Source: Vreelandella zhanjiangensis DSM 21076
GTDB taxonomy: Bacteria > Pseudomonadota > Gammaproteobacteria > Pseudomonadales > Halomonadaceae
Assembly: GCF_000377665.1 (NCBI RefSeq)
Contig: NZ_KB898653.1
Span: 62,001 to 126,000, forward strand
DNA: 64,000 nucleotides
Direction of reading: 5' to 3'
Below are positions 29,751 to 39,044 of the stretch, piece by piece. The notes beneath the pieces were generated by a model. The model saw nothing but the letters and a program-made list of their open reading frames with translations, ran no database searches and was not told where the DNA came from. How positions within the stretch are numbered: the first letter of the stretch is position 1; every line of letters starts with the position of its first letter. Position numbers and translations under genes: made by a program.

Positions 29751-31109
29751 CTATTCTGAGGGCCCGTGGCGTTTAAGCGTTACGTTAACGCGCAACCCGC
29801 CGCCTGGCGCGTCATCGAATGCCAGCGTACCGTCATGTTGGGCGACGACCCGTTCAACGATGGATAGGCCCAGCCCTGAGCCTGCACCAGGGCCTGCGCG
29901 ATGAAAGCGCTCTGTTACCGCCTTACGCTCGCTTAGTGGAATTCCTGGCCCCTGGTCATCGACGATCAACGTGATGCTCTCCTCGGCAGCGTTAAGATAT
30001 ACCTGTATGGCACCCTGGGGCGGGGAGTGCTGTATGGCATTACCTACCAGATTCTGGATTAACGTACCCAGCGCGCCAGGCACCTCGTCCAATGTCCATT
30101 GAGCCGTTTCATCGGCTTCTAGCTGCAGCGTCTGTTGCTGTTGCCGAGCCAGGGGAAGCAGTTTGGCAAGCGCATCGCGAACCTCAAATAATGCGTCCAC
30201 CGAGCGTAGAGGTGGGCTTTCCTCATCGGGGTCAAGGCGTGCCAAGGTGAGGAGCTGGCTGACCAAGTGCGTCGCCCGGGCGACCCCCTGGCGCAAGTAA
30301 ACCAGCGATTCCTCACGGTCCAGCGGGCTTTCAGCGGTTAACGCGTTTTGAGCATGTAGATCAAGCACGGCAAGCGGGGTGCGCAGCTCATGCGCGGCAT
30401 CGGCAATAAAGCGCTTTTCACGTTCACGCAGGCGCTGAATCCGCATCAATAACCGGTTAAGCGCGCCGGAAATAGTGGCCAGCTCATAAGGTAGTGGCGA
30501 GAGTTTAAGCGGCTGAAGGTTATGCGGATCCCGATTGCGAATCTGTTCCGCCATACGCGACAGCGGTGAAAGCCCCCAACCGATACTCCACCACAGCAGC
30601 GTGGCTAGAACGATCAAACCGATAAATTCAGGCAGCAGCGTGCGCAGCGCCACCCGCCTGACCAAGCTCAAACGTACGTCATCTCGTTCGGCAACGATCA
30701 CCCGCCGCGTGCTCTCATCAAGCGGTAGCGTATAGGTTTGCCAGGTTTGTTCATGGTATTGCTGCCTGGAATAGCCTTTCTGGGCGGCGGCAAGAGGCAC
30801 TAGCGGCGCATCGGCTGAGCGAAGCAGCAGCGTGTCTCCCTCCCAAAGCTGAAACACTAGTGCATCGGGGGTGCGCGGCTCGGTCTGTAAGGTATTTTCC
30901 ACACTTTGCAGCAGCGCCTGCTGATAGGCGGGTGGAATCGGCGCCTGCATAAGCTCACCTAAAAGGTTGGCGTGCCGGGCGAGGCTAGCATCGTGTAGCT
31001 GCTGGATTTCATGGGTTGCATAGCGATAGCTGACCACGCTGATCACCATGATACTGAGCAGAAACAGCAGCAGCGTAAGGCCTAGCGTGCGCCGACGAAT
31101 AGAGTTCAC
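29751..31109 (-). CDS. Sensor histidine kinase, QseC/PmrB-like
   Basis: Membrane sensor kinase partner of the response regulator encoded just upstream. Two membrane helices (about residues 9-27 and 161-179) flank a periplasmic domain of about 130 residues. The phospho-acceptor is His240 in FIADAAHELRTPLAVL; the ATP domain shows NLVGNAIQHSP (N box), VDDQGPGIP (G1) and GAGSGLGLSIV (G2). Start is GTG, overlapping the regulator's stop codon by a GTGA junction. Similar kinases respond to cations, catecholamine-type signals or tricarboxylates; the ligand here is unknown. Confidence 0.92.
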   Translation of the reverse strand: MNSIRRRTLGLTLLLFLLSIMVISVVSYRYATHEIQQLHDASLARHANLLGELMQAPIPPAYQQALLQSVENTLQTEPRTPDALVFQLWEGDTLLLRSADAPLVPLAAAQKGYSRQQYHEQTWQTYTLPLDESTRRVIVAERDDVRLSLVRRVALRTLLPEFIGLIVLATLLWWSIGWGLSPLSRMAEQIRNRDPHNLQPLKLSPLPYELATISGALNRLLMRIQRLREREKRFIADAAHELRTPLAVLDLHAQNALTAESPLDREESLVYLRQGVARATHLVSQLLTLARLDPDEESPPLRSVDALFEVRDALAKLLPLARQQQQTLQLEADETAQWTLDEVPGALGTLIQNLVGNAIQHSPPQGAIQVYLNAAEESITLIVDDQGPGIPLSERKAVTERFHRAGPGAGSGLGLSIVERVVAQHDGTLAFDDAPGGGLRVNVTLKRHGPSE

Positions 31110-31786
31110 CGATCGCCTCCGTGCGGCGTTTTATCCATCACATAACCAATCCCGCGTAGCGTGCGGATCACTTCGGGAAATAGCTTGCGCCGCAAATGAT
31201 GGATATGAACCTCAATGGCGTTGCTTTCCACATCCTCATCCCAGCCATAAATCAGGCTGGTCAGCGTATCTCGGGTAAACACCCGGTCAGGGTGGCCCAT
31301 GAATTCTTGCAGCAGGGTAAATTCACGCCGCGAAAGGACAATTGTTTTGCCCTGATAGCTGACGCTCAGTGTTAAAGGATCCAACCGAATGCCCCTACAC
31401 TCCAGATGGCTATCCAACTGCCCCTGGCTGCGGCGTAGCAGGGCGCGAAGGCGCGCCTTTAGCTCCTCCACTTCAAAGGGCTTGACCAGATAGTCGTCGG
31501 CCCCGGCATCAAGCCCGGCAATACGGTCGTTAATACCGTCGCGAGCGGTCAGCACCAAAATAGGGATCTGGCTTCCGTGGCGGCGCACGGCCTTGATAAT
31601 TTGCAAGCCATCCAGGCCCGGCAAGCCTAAATCGAGTATCACGGCATCAAACGGCTCGGACTCTTTAAGTGCTATAAGAGCACTGTTGCCATTATCTAAT
31701 TGATCAACCGTATAGTGCTCCGGCTTGAGCGCCAAGCGAATGCCCGAAGACAAGCTGGCATCATCTTCAACCAGCAATATGCGCAT
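31106..31786 (-). CDS. OmpR-family response regulator, QseB/PmrA-like
   Basis: A two-domain transcription regulator. The receiver domain has the acidic pocket LLVEDDA (residues 4-10), phospho-acceptor Asp52 in VILDLGLPGLDG, conserved Thr in LVLTARD and Lys in DDYLVKPF. The C-terminal winged helix contains LSRREFTLLQEFM and SNAIEVHIHHLRRKL. Length 226. It is translationally coupled to the kinase. Targets cannot be named; no clear direct-repeat operator was recognised in the 113-bp gap upstream. Confidence 0.94.
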   Translation of the reverse strand: MRILLVEDDASLSSGIRLALKPEHYTVDQLDNGNSALIALKESEPFDAVILDLGLPGLDGLQIIKAVRRHGSQIPILVLTARDGINDRIAGLDAGADDYLVKPFEVEELKARLRALLRRSQGQLDSHLECRGIRLDPLTLSVSYQGKTIVLSRREFTLLQEFMGHPDRVFTRDTLTSLIYGWDEDVESNAIEVHIHHLRRKLFPEVIRTLRGIGYVMDKTPHGGDR

Positions 31787-31899
31787 GGTGTCAGCTACTC
31801 CTGTAACGGCCCTGGTTAAGAAATAACAAAAGGTAGCATCGTTAGGGGGAGTCAGTCAGGATTAACGTCAACGCAAGCAATCCAATGGCGCTTTAATTA

Positions 31900-32817
31900 A
31901 TGATAACACTGACTGCCTGCAGCACTTCTGTGGCTGTCTGTCCTTCAACGCATCGGCGTGAAGCGTTGCTGCACTTGGCGGCCGTCCATGAACCGGCACT
32001 ACAGCCGATGCTGCAAACCGCCTTACAGTCGGCCAAGCAAGCCGCTGCCTGGGAGGGGCTATGGGTCTCTCAGCAACAGGGCCGTATTGATGGCGCTATC
32101 TGGGTACAGCTACTTGGCAATACCACGGCGCAGCTATGGCTTCCCCGCCAGCAAGGCCCCGTTGCGCAGGCGCTGTTACGTGTTGCTTATCGCTGGATAG
32201 CCGAGCAGGGGATAACGTTTTGCCATACGGTGTTACCGCCTAGCCATTATGCCTGGGAAGCAACGCTTCTCGCTCTCAACATGACGCGCTTGGCTGAGCT
32301 GCATTACCTGTCAGGTAGTATCATTTCCGGCCCGCTAATCGCACTCTCCGATAAGCCAGTTTCCATTCAGCTAAAGGCTTTTACAGAACTGGACGAATCG
32401 GCGCAAAAGGCGTTAATCGATGACGTTAGCCAGGAGTCTCTAGATTGCCCAGGCTTACGCGAAGCGTTGTCTTCTGAAGCCTTGCTGGCCGGTTTTTATC
32501 AAAAGGCGCCTCAAGCACCCCATCACTGGTATAGCGTTCACGTGGCAGGTCAATCGGTGGGCGTACTACTGCTCTCACCCCTTGACCGCTGCTGGGAGCT
32601 TTTATTAATGGGCGTGGTGCGTGAGTGGCGGGGCAAGGGCATCGGACGAGAAGTGTTACAGGCGGCCTTTCGCTTGGCAGCACAACAAGGCGCGACCGAG
32701 ATGATGCTAACAGTTGATGCCCTCAATACGCCCGCCCTGCGCCTTTACCAGCGGGCAGGACTTGCCCGCTATGCTGAACAGCGGCTGCTTGCCTGGAAAG
32801 CGCCGCTTAGTCCTTAA
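31900..32817 (+). CDS. GNAT-family N-acetyltransferase
   Basis: A 305-residue protein whose C-terminal half (about 190-300) is a GNAT fold: the acetyl-CoA binding motif appears as GVVREWRGKGIGREVLQAAF, followed by MMLTVDALNTPALRLYQRAGL. The N-terminal half may be a degenerate second GNAT domain (LWVSQQQGRIDGAIWVQLLG). Substrate unknown. No convincing ribosome site precedes the ATG at 31900. It is divergent from the two-component genes; four copies of a 14-bp repeat start at its stop codon. Confidence 0.82.
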   Translation: MITLTACSTSVAVCPSTHRREALLHLAAVHEPALQPMLQTALQSAKQAAAWEGLWVSQQQGRIDGAIWVQLLGNTTAQLWLPRQQGPVAQALLRVAYRWIAEQGITFCHTVLPPSHYAWEATLLALNMTRLAELHYLSGSIISGPLIALSDKPVSIQLKAFTELDESAQKALIDDVSQESLDCPGLREALSSEALLAGFYQKAPQAPHHWYSVHVAGQSVGVLLLSPLDRCWELLLMGVVREWRGKGIGREVLQAAFRLAAQQGATEMMLTVDALNTPALRLYQRAGLARYAEQRLLAWKAPLSP

Positions 32818-32863
32818 AAACAAGTTCTTAAGAACAAGCCCTTAAGAACGAGCTCTTAAGAAT
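32808..32863. repeat. 14-bp tandem repeat with TTCTTAAGAA-like palindromic core (about 4 copies)
   Basis: Adjacent 14-mers: TAGTCCTTAAAAAC (32808-32821, degenerate, overlapping the acetyltransferase stop), AAGTTCTTAAGAAC (32822-32835), AAGCCCTTAAGAAC (32836-32849) and GAGCTCTTAAGAAT (32850-32863). Each complete copy has a CTTAAG palindromic centre. The array could bind a protein cooperatively or be a slippage-prone expansion; the repeated AAGAACAAG strings also resemble A-rich Hfq-binding RNA. Confidence 0.8.
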
Positions 32864-33023
32864 CGATGTCCTCTATATTAGTAAAAGCAAAAGCGGGATA
32901 CCTTAAATAGTTGATGAAGCTAATAAATTTAAGTAAGCCATTAGCAATATTAGCCAACGTTTTGATTTTTCTTCTATACTGGGGGCTACACTCAGGAATA
33001 CTTTTCACTCATGGAGGAAAAAA

Positions 33024-33107
33024 ATGAAAATTCTACTGTGGATTATTATCTTTATTTTTGCGGTCGGCCTGCTGACCTTAACGGGCGTTTTTAAGCTTAT
33101 TTTCTAA
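33024..33107 (+). CDS. Predicted 27-residue hydrophobic membrane peptide
   Basis: A very short frame starting ATG at 33024 with GGAGG six bases ahead, ending TAA at 33107. The peptide opens MKILLWIIIFIF, continues through VGLLTLTG, and ends FKLIF: one membrane helix flanked by lysines, no cysteine, His or acidic residue. It sits in a compact unit: a TATACT -10-like hexamer at 32975-32980 and a strong terminator from 13 bases after the stop. That arrangement argues for a real gene. It could be a small stabiliser subunit of a membrane complex, or a type I toxin-like peptide; I know no named homologue. The gap around it (32864-33332) holds no other gene I can support. Confidence 0.65.
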   Translation: MKILLWIIIFIFAVGLLTLTGVFKLIF

Positions 33108-33119
33108 TTAAGTCTTGGC

Positions 33120-33146
33120 AAAGCTCATGTTTCACATGAGCTTTTT
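33120..33146 (+). terminator. Intrinsic terminator after the 27-residue peptide gene
   Basis: A perfect 10-bp stem AAAGCTCATG / CATGAGCTTT with loop TTTCA, followed by T residues. Confidence 0.9.
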
Positions 33147-33332
33147 AGCTTGTGTAATTGTAAATCCTGTTCCTACCGCTCGCTTAGTCACCTGACGTTA
33201 ACAACTGGCGCCATATTCACTAGAAACGAGGCATACTATTTTCTATTGGATGGGCGGTTATTAGTCGTGATTGAAAACGTTACGGGTATGGCGACTCACA
33301 AGGCAAGCCGTGGGTAGACTAAAGGGGGCTAG

Positions 33333-33806
33333 GTGAATTTTAAATACATTACATGCGTTATTACGGCTTTGGCGTTGTTGCCAGCCAGCACGATGGCTGA
33401 TGACGAGGCGGCAGCCGAACGCCAAGCGTTGGCTAAACGGCTGGCACCCGTGGGGCAGCTATGCCTGGAAGGGCAGACGTGCACGTCTGCTGAGGAACCC
33501 TTGGCCGCGGTGGATGATTCCCCAACGGCTATCGAAGAGCCCAGTGTCGCCGAGGTGCCCGAGTACGACGGGGAAGCACTTTATGCCCAGGCGAGCTGCG
33601 GTGCCTGTCATGCGGCGGGCATTGCGGGCGCCCCGGCCACGGGCGACAAAGCCGCCTGGCCTGCGCGGCTCGCCAAAGGAACGGACGAGCTTTACGCCAG
33701 TGCGATTAACGGCCTTGGTGCCATGCCGCCCAAAGGGGGCCGGTTTAACTTTAGTGACGACGAAATTAAAGCAATCGTCGACTATATGATCAGCGAGGTC
33801 GAATAA
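33333..33806 (+). CDS. Periplasmic class I cytochrome c (c5-like)
   Basis: A secreted electron carrier with covalently bound haem. A Sec signal peptide covers residues 1-22 (cleavage near STMA). The haem site is CGACH at residues 89-93, and the distal ligand is probably Met131 in LGAMPPKGG. The 60-residue linker before the haem domain has two cysteines (Cys44, Cys50), acidic and Pro-rich. Start is GTG with AAGGGGG about six bases ahead. Pseudomonas genomes also carry a c5-type cytochrome gene near rep, as here. Its partners could be membrane oxidases; not shown. Confidence 0.9.
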   Translation: MNFKYITCVITALALLPASTMADDEAAAERQALAKRLAPVGQLCLEGQTCTSAEEPLAAVDDSPTAIEEPSVAEVPEYDGEALYAQASCGACHAAGIAGAPATGDKAAWPARLAKGTDELYASAINGLGAMPPKGGRFNFSDDEIKAIVDYMISEVE

Positions 33807-33807
33807 G

Positions 33808-33845
33808 TTACCCACAGACAGTTTAATAAGTCTGCCTGTGGATAA
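33808..33845. other. Inverted pair of DnaA boxes
   Basis: TTACCCACA at 33808-33816 (one mismatch) and TGTGGATAA at 33837-33845 (perfect, reverse) form an imperfect 14-bp inverted repeat (12 of 14 matching) just after the cytochrome stop. It may act as a hairpin at the transcript end or as a DnaA-binding site. Confidence 0.5.
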
Positions 33846-33915
33846 TTTATAGGTGGTTAGAAAGACTCCTACCTAGTGCGCGTCTTCAGCCTAATAACGT
33901 TAAGCTTAATCACCC

Positions 33916-35997
33916 TCAGCCCAATAAAGAGCGCAGCCCGGCAATTGCATCTTTGCCGCGCTCTTGTTTTTTATCCGGATCTTCCTTGTCAGCGCGGCCT
34001 TCCCATTCCAGATCTTCCGGGGGGAGTTCCTCTAAAAAGCGGCTGGGCTGACAGTCCATCAGCTCGCCATAGGCTTTGCGCTGGCGGGCAAGCGTAAGCG
34101 TTAACGTGCGCCGCGCGCGGGTAATGCCCACATAGGCCAGGCGGCGCTCTTCTTCTACCGTGCCCATTTCGATCGCGTTGCGGTGGGGCAGCAAGTCCTC
34201 TTCCCAGCCCATCAGATACACGTGAGGAAACTCAAGCCCCTTTGATGCGTGCATGGTAAGGAGCTGCACACGGTCAGAATCATCCTCTTCGGCCTGCTGC
34301 TCCAGAATATCGCGCAGTACCAGCCGGGAAATAGCGGCCTCTACGCTATCGGTTTCGGTAGCTTCGGAGGCAGTATCCTCTTCCGGATTTTCTTCTGAAT
34401 TACGGTTAAGCGATTTTTCGAGCTGATCAATCAATATCCATACGTTGGCCATACGGCGCTCGGCGATCGTCGGCGCACTGGCGTTCTGATAAAGCCACGC
34501 CTCGTAATCCATATCGCGCAGCATGTCACGAATGGCCGCGATCGCATCGCCCTGGTCCATGCGCTTGCGCACACCATCGATAAAATGGGTAAAGCGCGAC
34601 AGCCGCTCCACCGCGCGGTTGGGCAGTACTTGCTCCAGGCCCAGCTCATGACAAGCGGCGAACAGCGAAATCGAGCGCTCGGTGGCGTAGTTGGCAAGCT
34701 TCTCAACCGTGCCGGGCCCGACTTCACGGCGCGGCACATTGACGATACGTAGGAAGGCGTTGTCATCCGCCGGATTGATCAGCAGACGCAGGTAGGCCAT
34801 GGCGTCCTTGATCTCGTTACGCGAGAAAAACGACGTGCCGCCGGAGAGCTTGTAGGGAATCTGGTAGTGCTGCAGCTTGAGCTCTAGGAGCCTGGCCTGA
34901 AAGTTACCCCGATAAAGTACCGCGAAATCCCGCCACTCGGCCTTCTCTTTGATGCGCCGGGTGAGCATTTCGCTGGCCACCCGCTCGGACTCCGCCTCTT
35001 CGTGGCGATTGACAATCACCCGGATCGGCGCGCCGTCGCCCATCTCCGACCAGAGTGTCTTATCGTAGACGTGGGGGTTGTTGGCTATCAGGGTATTGGC
35101 GGCGCGCAGAATGGTGGCGGTCGAGCGGTAGTTCTGCTCCAGCTTGATCACCTTGAGCCGCGGAAAATCCTCGCCCAGCGTCACCAGGTTCTCGGGACGC
35201 GCGCCGCGCCAGGCATAGATTGACTGATCGTCGTCGCCCACCACGGTAAAGGTCGAGCGCTCGGCCATCAGAAGCTTTACCAGCAGATACTGGGAGACGT
35301 TGGTGTCCTGATACTCATCCACCAGCATGTAGTGGATCTTGCGCCGCCAGCGCTCCAATGCCTCGGCATCGTTTTTGAGGAGTACCACGGGCAGCAGGAT
35401 CAGATCATCGAAATCCACCGCGTTGTAGGCTTTCAGGTGGCGGTTATAGGCTTCATACACCCGCGCGGCGAAGTGTTCGTCGTCATCCGCTGCAAAAGAG
35501 AGCGCGTCACCCGGCAGCACCAGATCGTTTTTCCAAGTGGAAATCTTGCTCTGCACGGTGTTGATCTGCTCGGCATCGACCTGGGCATCCTTGTTCATCA
35601 GATCGCGTAGCAGCGCCTTGGCATCTTCTGGGTCAAACAGCGAAAATCCCGGCTTATAGCCCAGGGTCTTTAGCTCGCCGCGGATAATATTGAGCCCCAA
35701 GGTATGAAAGGTCGACACCGTCAGGCCATGGCCCTCTTTGCCCTTGAGCATCTGCCCGACACGCTCTTTCATTTCGCGAGCGGCTTTATTGGTGAACGTG
35801 ACCGCGGCGATTCGGCGCGCGCTCATCCCACATTCTTGGACCAGATAGGCAATTTTAGTCGTGATAACGCTGGTTTTACCGGACCCGGCCCCTGCCAGCA
35901 CCAAGCACGGGCCATCAATGTAGCGCACGGCTTCCTGCTGGCGCGGATTAAGGCCCTTGATGCGGGTTAAGATGCTTTGTGGGGTCGATGGCGTCAT
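33916..35997 (-). CDS. rep: ATP-dependent DNA helicase Rep
   Basis: Rep is a 3'-5' superfamily-1 helicase that helps replication forks pass protein barriers. Motifs: [10 protein letters not shown], Walker [25 protein letters not shown] (Ia), LVDEYQDTN (II), [14 protein letters not shown] (III), LEQNYRST (IV), [15 protein letters not shown] (V) and [15 protein letters not shown] (VI). Its 693 residues and the [19 protein letters not shown] end favour Rep over UvrD. It is divergent from trmL. Confidence 0.95.
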   Translation of the reverse strand: MTPSTPQSILTRIKGLNPRQQEAVRYIDGPCLVLAGAGSGKTSVITTKIAYLVQECGMSARRIAAVTFTNKAAREMKERVGQMLKGKEGHGLTVSTFHTLGLNIIRGELKTLGYKPGFSLFDPEDAKALLRDLMNKDAQVDAEQINTVQSKISTWKNDLVLPGDALSFAADDDEHFAARVYEAYNRHLKAYNAVDFDDLILLPVVLLKNDAEALERWRRKIHYMLVDEYQDTNVSQYLLVKLLMAERSTFTVVGDDDQSIYAWRGARPENLVTLGEDFPRLKVIKLEQNYRSTATILRAANTLIANNPHVYDKTLWSEMGDGAPIRVIVNRHEEAESERVASEMLTRRIKEKAEWRDFAVLYRGNFQARLLELKLQHYQIPYKLSGGTSFFSRNEIKDAMAYLRLLINPADDNAFLRIVNVPRREVGPGTVEKLANYATERSISLFAACHELGLEQVLPNRAVERLSRFTHFIDGVRKRMDQGDAIAAIRDMLRDMDYEAWLYQNASAPTIAERRMANVWILIDQLEKSLNRNSEENPEEDTASEATETDSVEAAISRLVLRDILEQQAEEDDSDRVQLLTMHASKGLEFPHVYLMGWEEDLLPHRNAIEMGTVEEERRLAYVGITRARRTLTLTLARQRKAYGELMDCQPSRFLEELPPEDLEWEGRADKEDPDKKQERGKDAIAGLRSLLG

Positions 35998-36073
35998 TAG
36001 GCACGTTATCCTTTGCGGTTTTTCATCTACAATCAGCCGTTTCTACGCGCACAACATGGATAGGCAGGTGGTG

Positions 36074-36544
36074 ATGTTTGAAGTAGCGCTGTTTGAACCA
36101 CGCATGGCGCCCAATACGGGTAACATCATGCGCTTGGTCGCCAATAATGGCTGTCGTTTGCACTTGATTGAGCCGCTCGGCTTTGATCTTGAAGAAAAAA
36201 AGCTGCGCCGCGCCGGGCTCGACTATCGTGACCTGGCCAATGTGACTCGTCATGCTGATTTTGCCGCGTTTCAAAAAGCCATGCCGGGGCGGCGAATCTG
36301 GGCAATTACCACCAAAGGCACGCGGCCCCACAGCGAGGCTGATTTTGCACCGGGAGATGTGCTGCTGTTTGGCTCTGAAACCGCCGGGCTTTCTGCTGAG
36401 GTGCATCAAGCGCTGCCAGACGCTCAAAAGCTGCGTATTCCCATGCAGCCCAATAACCGCAGCCTTAACCTTTCCAACGCGGTGGCTATTGTGAGCTATG
36501 AGGCGTGGCGCCAGCAAGGTTTTGCTGGCGCACTTGCCACCTGA
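36074..36544 (+). CDS. trmL: tRNA (cytidine/uridine-2'-O-)-methyltransferase TrmL
   Basis: TrmL is a SPOUT-class enzyme that 2'-O-methylates the wobble base of leucine tRNAs. It begins [21 protein letters not shown], typical of the family, and ends with the knotted cofactor site: [11 protein letters not shown] and [28 protein letters not shown]. The ATG at 36074 (CAGGTGG ahead) gives 156 residues, matching E. coli (157); upstream ATGs at 36056 and 35957 would add sequence foreign to the family. Its stop directly abuts the stop of convergent pyrE, with no gap. Confidence 0.95.
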   Translation: MFEVALFEPRMAPNTGNIMRLVANNGCRLHLIEPLGFDLEEKKLRRAGLDYRDLANVTRHADFAAFQKAMPGRRIWAITTKGTRPHSEADFAPGDVLLFGSETAGLSAEVHQALPDAQKLRIPMQPNNRSLNLSNAVAIVSYEAWRQQGFAGALAT

Positions 36545-37210
36545 CTAGGCGGCAATGCCGTAGCGGTCGCGATAGGCGCGCACGGCTTCCGCGTAGGCGA
36601 GCATTTCACCACCGGCATGCTCTTCAAGGTAAGTGAGCACTTGCTCAAGGGTGACGATACTTACGACCGGCATGCCGTACTCAGACTGAACTTCCTGGAT
36701 GGCACTTTGTTCGCCCTGACCACGTTCCTGGCGATCAAGGGCAATCATTACACCGCCGGCGCGGGCGCCGCTTTGCTCAATCAGACCCATGACCTCACGG
36801 ATCGCAGTGCCCGCGGTAATTACATCGTCAATGATCAAAATATCGCCGGCAAGCGGCGCACCCACAATATTGCCGCCTTCGCCGTGGGTTTTGGCTTCCT
36901 TGCGATTAAAAGCGTAGGGCATATCCAGATCATGGTGGTCGGCAAGCGCTGCCGCGGTGACCGCCGCCAACGGAATACCTTTGTAGGCAGGACCAAACAG
37001 CACGTCGGCTTTCAAACCGCTGTCCACAATAGCCTGGGCATAAAAACGCCCTAGCTTGGCAAGTGCACGGCCCGTCTGGAACAAGCCTGCGTTGAAAAAG
37101 TAAGGACTCACTCGTCCTGATTTCAGCGTAAATTCACCAAACTTAAGAACGCCCTGCTCAATGGCAAAAGCAATGAATTCGCGCTGGTAGGTTTGTAAAG
37201 TGGTAGCCAC
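36545..37210 (-). CDS. pyrE: Orotate phosphoribosyltransferase
   Basis: PyrE joins orotate to PRPP giving orotidine monophosphate in pyrimidine synthesis. Motifs: [21 protein letters not shown] near the N-terminus, [26 protein letters not shown] (catalytic loop), and the PRPP-binding [16 protein letters not shown]. The GTG at 37210 has GAGG about six bases ahead and yields about 221 residues (E. coli 213); ATGs at 37222 and 37246 are alternatives. Divergent from the Crc-like gene, as in Pseudomonas. Confidence 0.96.
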   Translation of the reverse strand: MATTLQTYQREFIAFAIEQGVLKFGEFTLKSGRVSPYFFNAGLFQTGRALAKLGRFYAQAIVDSGLKADVLFGPAYKGIPLAAVTAAALADHHDLDMPYAFNRKEAKTHGEGGNIVGAPLAGDILIIDDVITAGTAIREVMGLIEQSGARAGGVMIALDRQERGQGEQSAIQEVQSEYGMPVVSIVTLEQVLTYLEEHAGGEMLAYAEAVRAYRDRYGIAA

Positions 37211-37351
37211 GGCGTTCCTCATAAGGCAGTAGGGGTAAGTCGGCACGAAGGCAACAATAAAACACAGGTAAATAGCAAGAATTGGTTTGTCTATTTACCC
37301 AAACGTCTAAACGTCGGGTATCATACAGCAGCGACGCAAAAGGGACGATTT

Positions 37352-38119
37352 ATGAAAATTGCCAGCATCAATGTTAATGGTATACGTGATGCCGTCGACC
37401 GTGGCTTCCTGGACTGGCTGGCTCAGCAGGACGCCGATGTGGTTTGCGTGCAGAACATCAAGGCAAAAAGTTTTGAATTGGATGATCATATTCTTTATCC
37501 GGAAGGCTATGAAGGCTATTTCCTGGATGCGGAAGAGGATGGTTTTTCCGGTGTTGGGCTTTACTGCCGTAAAATTCCCAAGGCGATCATGTATGGTCTG
37601 GGCTTTCCACAGTGTGATCACGAAGGGCGCTTTCTACAGGCGGATTATGACCGCTTCAGTATCGCTACCTTTCTGATGCCTGACGGAAGCGATCAGAAAG
37701 CCAAACAGGCGTTTATGGATCAGTACCAGGAATACCTGACGAAGATGTCGCGCAAACGGCGCGAGTACATCATCTGCGGTACCTGGAATATTGCCCATAA
37801 AACGGTTGATCTGGCCAACTGGTCTGATAACCAGCTGACGTCTGGTTTTCGCCCGGAAGAACGCGCCTGGATGGATCAGGTGCTCGGCCCAACAGGGTTT
37901 ATCGACACCTTCCGCGAAATCAATCGCGATGCAGGTGAGTACACCTGGTGGCCGAAGCTTGACCAAGATGTACCGCGTAGCCGTCAGGAAGGCTGGCGGA
38001 TCGACTATCAGTTAGTCGGCCCCAACTTCCGTCGTCACGTGGTCGACGCATGGATCGATAAAGAGGCGACTTTCTCCGAGTACGCCCCGCTAATTGTCGA
38101 GTACGATCTCGCCCTTTAA
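37352..38119 (+). CDS. crc: Crc-like protein: exonuclease III fold without catalytic residues
   Basis: An endonuclease/exonuclease/phosphatase-fold protein of 255 residues resembling exonuclease III. The sites essential in ExoIII are changed: Asn35 replaces the metal-binding Glu (VQNIK), Thr144 replaces the Asp of GDxN (GTWNIAH), and Glu243-Tyr244 replace Asp-His (SEYAPL); only Asn7, Asn146 and Asp218 remain. Pseudomonas Crc is a nuclease-dead homologue that acts with Hfq in catabolite repression, and it too lies between pyrE and rph. Fold plus synteny make an ortholog likely; the gene would usually be auto-labelled exodeoxyribonuclease III. Regulatory function here is inference. Confidence 0.8.
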   Translation: MKIASINVNGIRDAVDRGFLDWLAQQDADVVCVQNIKAKSFELDDHILYPEGYEGYFLDAEEDGFSGVGLYCRKIPKAIMYGLGFPQCDHEGRFLQADYDRFSIATFLMPDGSDQKAKQAFMDQYQEYLTKMSRKRREYIICGTWNIAHKTVDLANWSDNQLTSGFRPEERAWMDQVLGPTGFIDTFREINRDAGEYTWWPKLDQDVPRSRQEGWRIDYQLVGPNFRRHVVDAWIDKEATFSEYAPLIVEYDLAL

Positions 38120-38143
38120 GCATCTTTCCCGCGTCGTCGTTAC

Positions 38144-38173
38144 CAATGAGCCGACCCAGAGGTCGGCTCATTG
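38144..38173. terminator. Bidirectional hairpin between crc and rph
   Basis: A perfect 13-bp stem CAATGAGCCGACC / GGTCGGCTCATTG with loop CAGA between the convergent genes. Only weak T-rich sequence follows on either side. Confidence 0.75.
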
Positions 38174-38191
38174 CGTTGGCGATTAAAACGC

Positions 38192-38929
38192 TTACCCGCG
38201 AATACCCAGCGCTTCACGCTGGTGTTCACGCAGCTCGCTGCCCGCTTTTTCAGCTAGATCCAGCATGGCATTAAGCTCGGCACGGTTAAATGCACCCGCC
38301 TCTGCAGTGCCCTGTACTTCAATCAGCTCACCGCCTTCGGTCATGACCACGTTCAGGTCAGTATCCGCCTTGCTGTCCTCGGGATAGTCGAGATCCAGCA
38401 CTGGCGCGCCTTTATAAATACCTACTGAAATCGCGCTCACCAGCTGCTTGAAGGGGTCGCTTTTGATTTTCTTCTCGCGCTGCAGGTAACGAATCGCGTC
38501 CACCAATGCTACGCAGCCACCGGTAATCGAGGCGGTACGGGTGCCGCCATCGGCCTGGATCACGTCGCAATCCACGGTAATCGTGAATTCGCCCATCTTT
38601 TTCAGGTCGACCGCCGCGCGCAGGCTACGCCCAATCAGACGCTGAATCTCCAGGGTGCGACCACCTTGCTTTCCACGTGTCGCCTCACGCCCGCTGCGCG
38701 AATGGGTGGCGCGCGGCAGCATGCCGTACTCGGCTGTTATCCAGCCCTGATTCTTGCCCCGCAGCCAACGCGGCACGCCCGCTTCGACGCTGGCATTGCA
38801 CAGCACCTTGGTATCGCCAAACTCTACCAGCACGGAACCCTCGGCATGGCGGGTGTAATCGCGGGTCAAGCGAATTTCACGGAGCTGGTTGGCTTCGCGG
38901 CCACTGGGGCGAACAACATCAGGACGCAT
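38192..38929 (-). CDS. rph: Ribonuclease PH
   Basis: RNase PH is a phosphorolytic 3'-5' exonuclease that trims tRNA and other RNA 3' ends. The protein begins [20 protein letters not shown]; conserved segments include [56 protein letters not shown] and [16 protein letters not shown]. Length 245 compares with 238 for the intact E. coli form. GAGG lies five bases before the ATG. Divergent from yicC across 115 bp. Confidence 0.97.
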   Translation of the reverse strand: MRPDVVRPSGREANQLREIRLTRDYTRHAEGSVLVEFGDTKVLCNASVEAGVPRWLRGKNQGWITAEYGMLPRATHSRSGREATRGKQGGRTLEIQRLIGRSLRAAVDLKKMGEFTITVDCDVIQADGGTRTASITGGCVALVDAIRYLQREKKIKSDPFKQLVSAISVGIYKGAPVLDLDYPEDSKADTDLNVVMTEGGELIEVQGTAEAGAFNRAELNAMLDLAEKAGSELREHQREALGIRG

Positions 38930-39044
38930 AGCACCTCACAATAAGCGCGTTATTAAGAAAAGGCCGCCATTGTACACGTCTTAACGTTCAAACCTGCGCT
39001 TATCGGGTAGACTGAGATAAATGCGTTTTTAACAGGATGAACCC

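Noticed and set aside
33011..33094. Alternative short frame starting at the ATG at 33011
   Set aside because: This ATG overlaps the GGAGG that serves the 27-residue membrane peptide, has no ribosome site of its own, and encodes a polar, unremarkable sequence.
35957..36073. 39-residue N-terminal extension of TrmL
   Set aside because: It overlaps the divergent rep start and does not resemble the family; the ATG at 36074 matches the known length.
37352..38119. Functional exonuclease III (xthA)
   Set aside because: Several metal-binding and catalytic residues are replaced, so an active nuclease is unlikely despite the shared fold.
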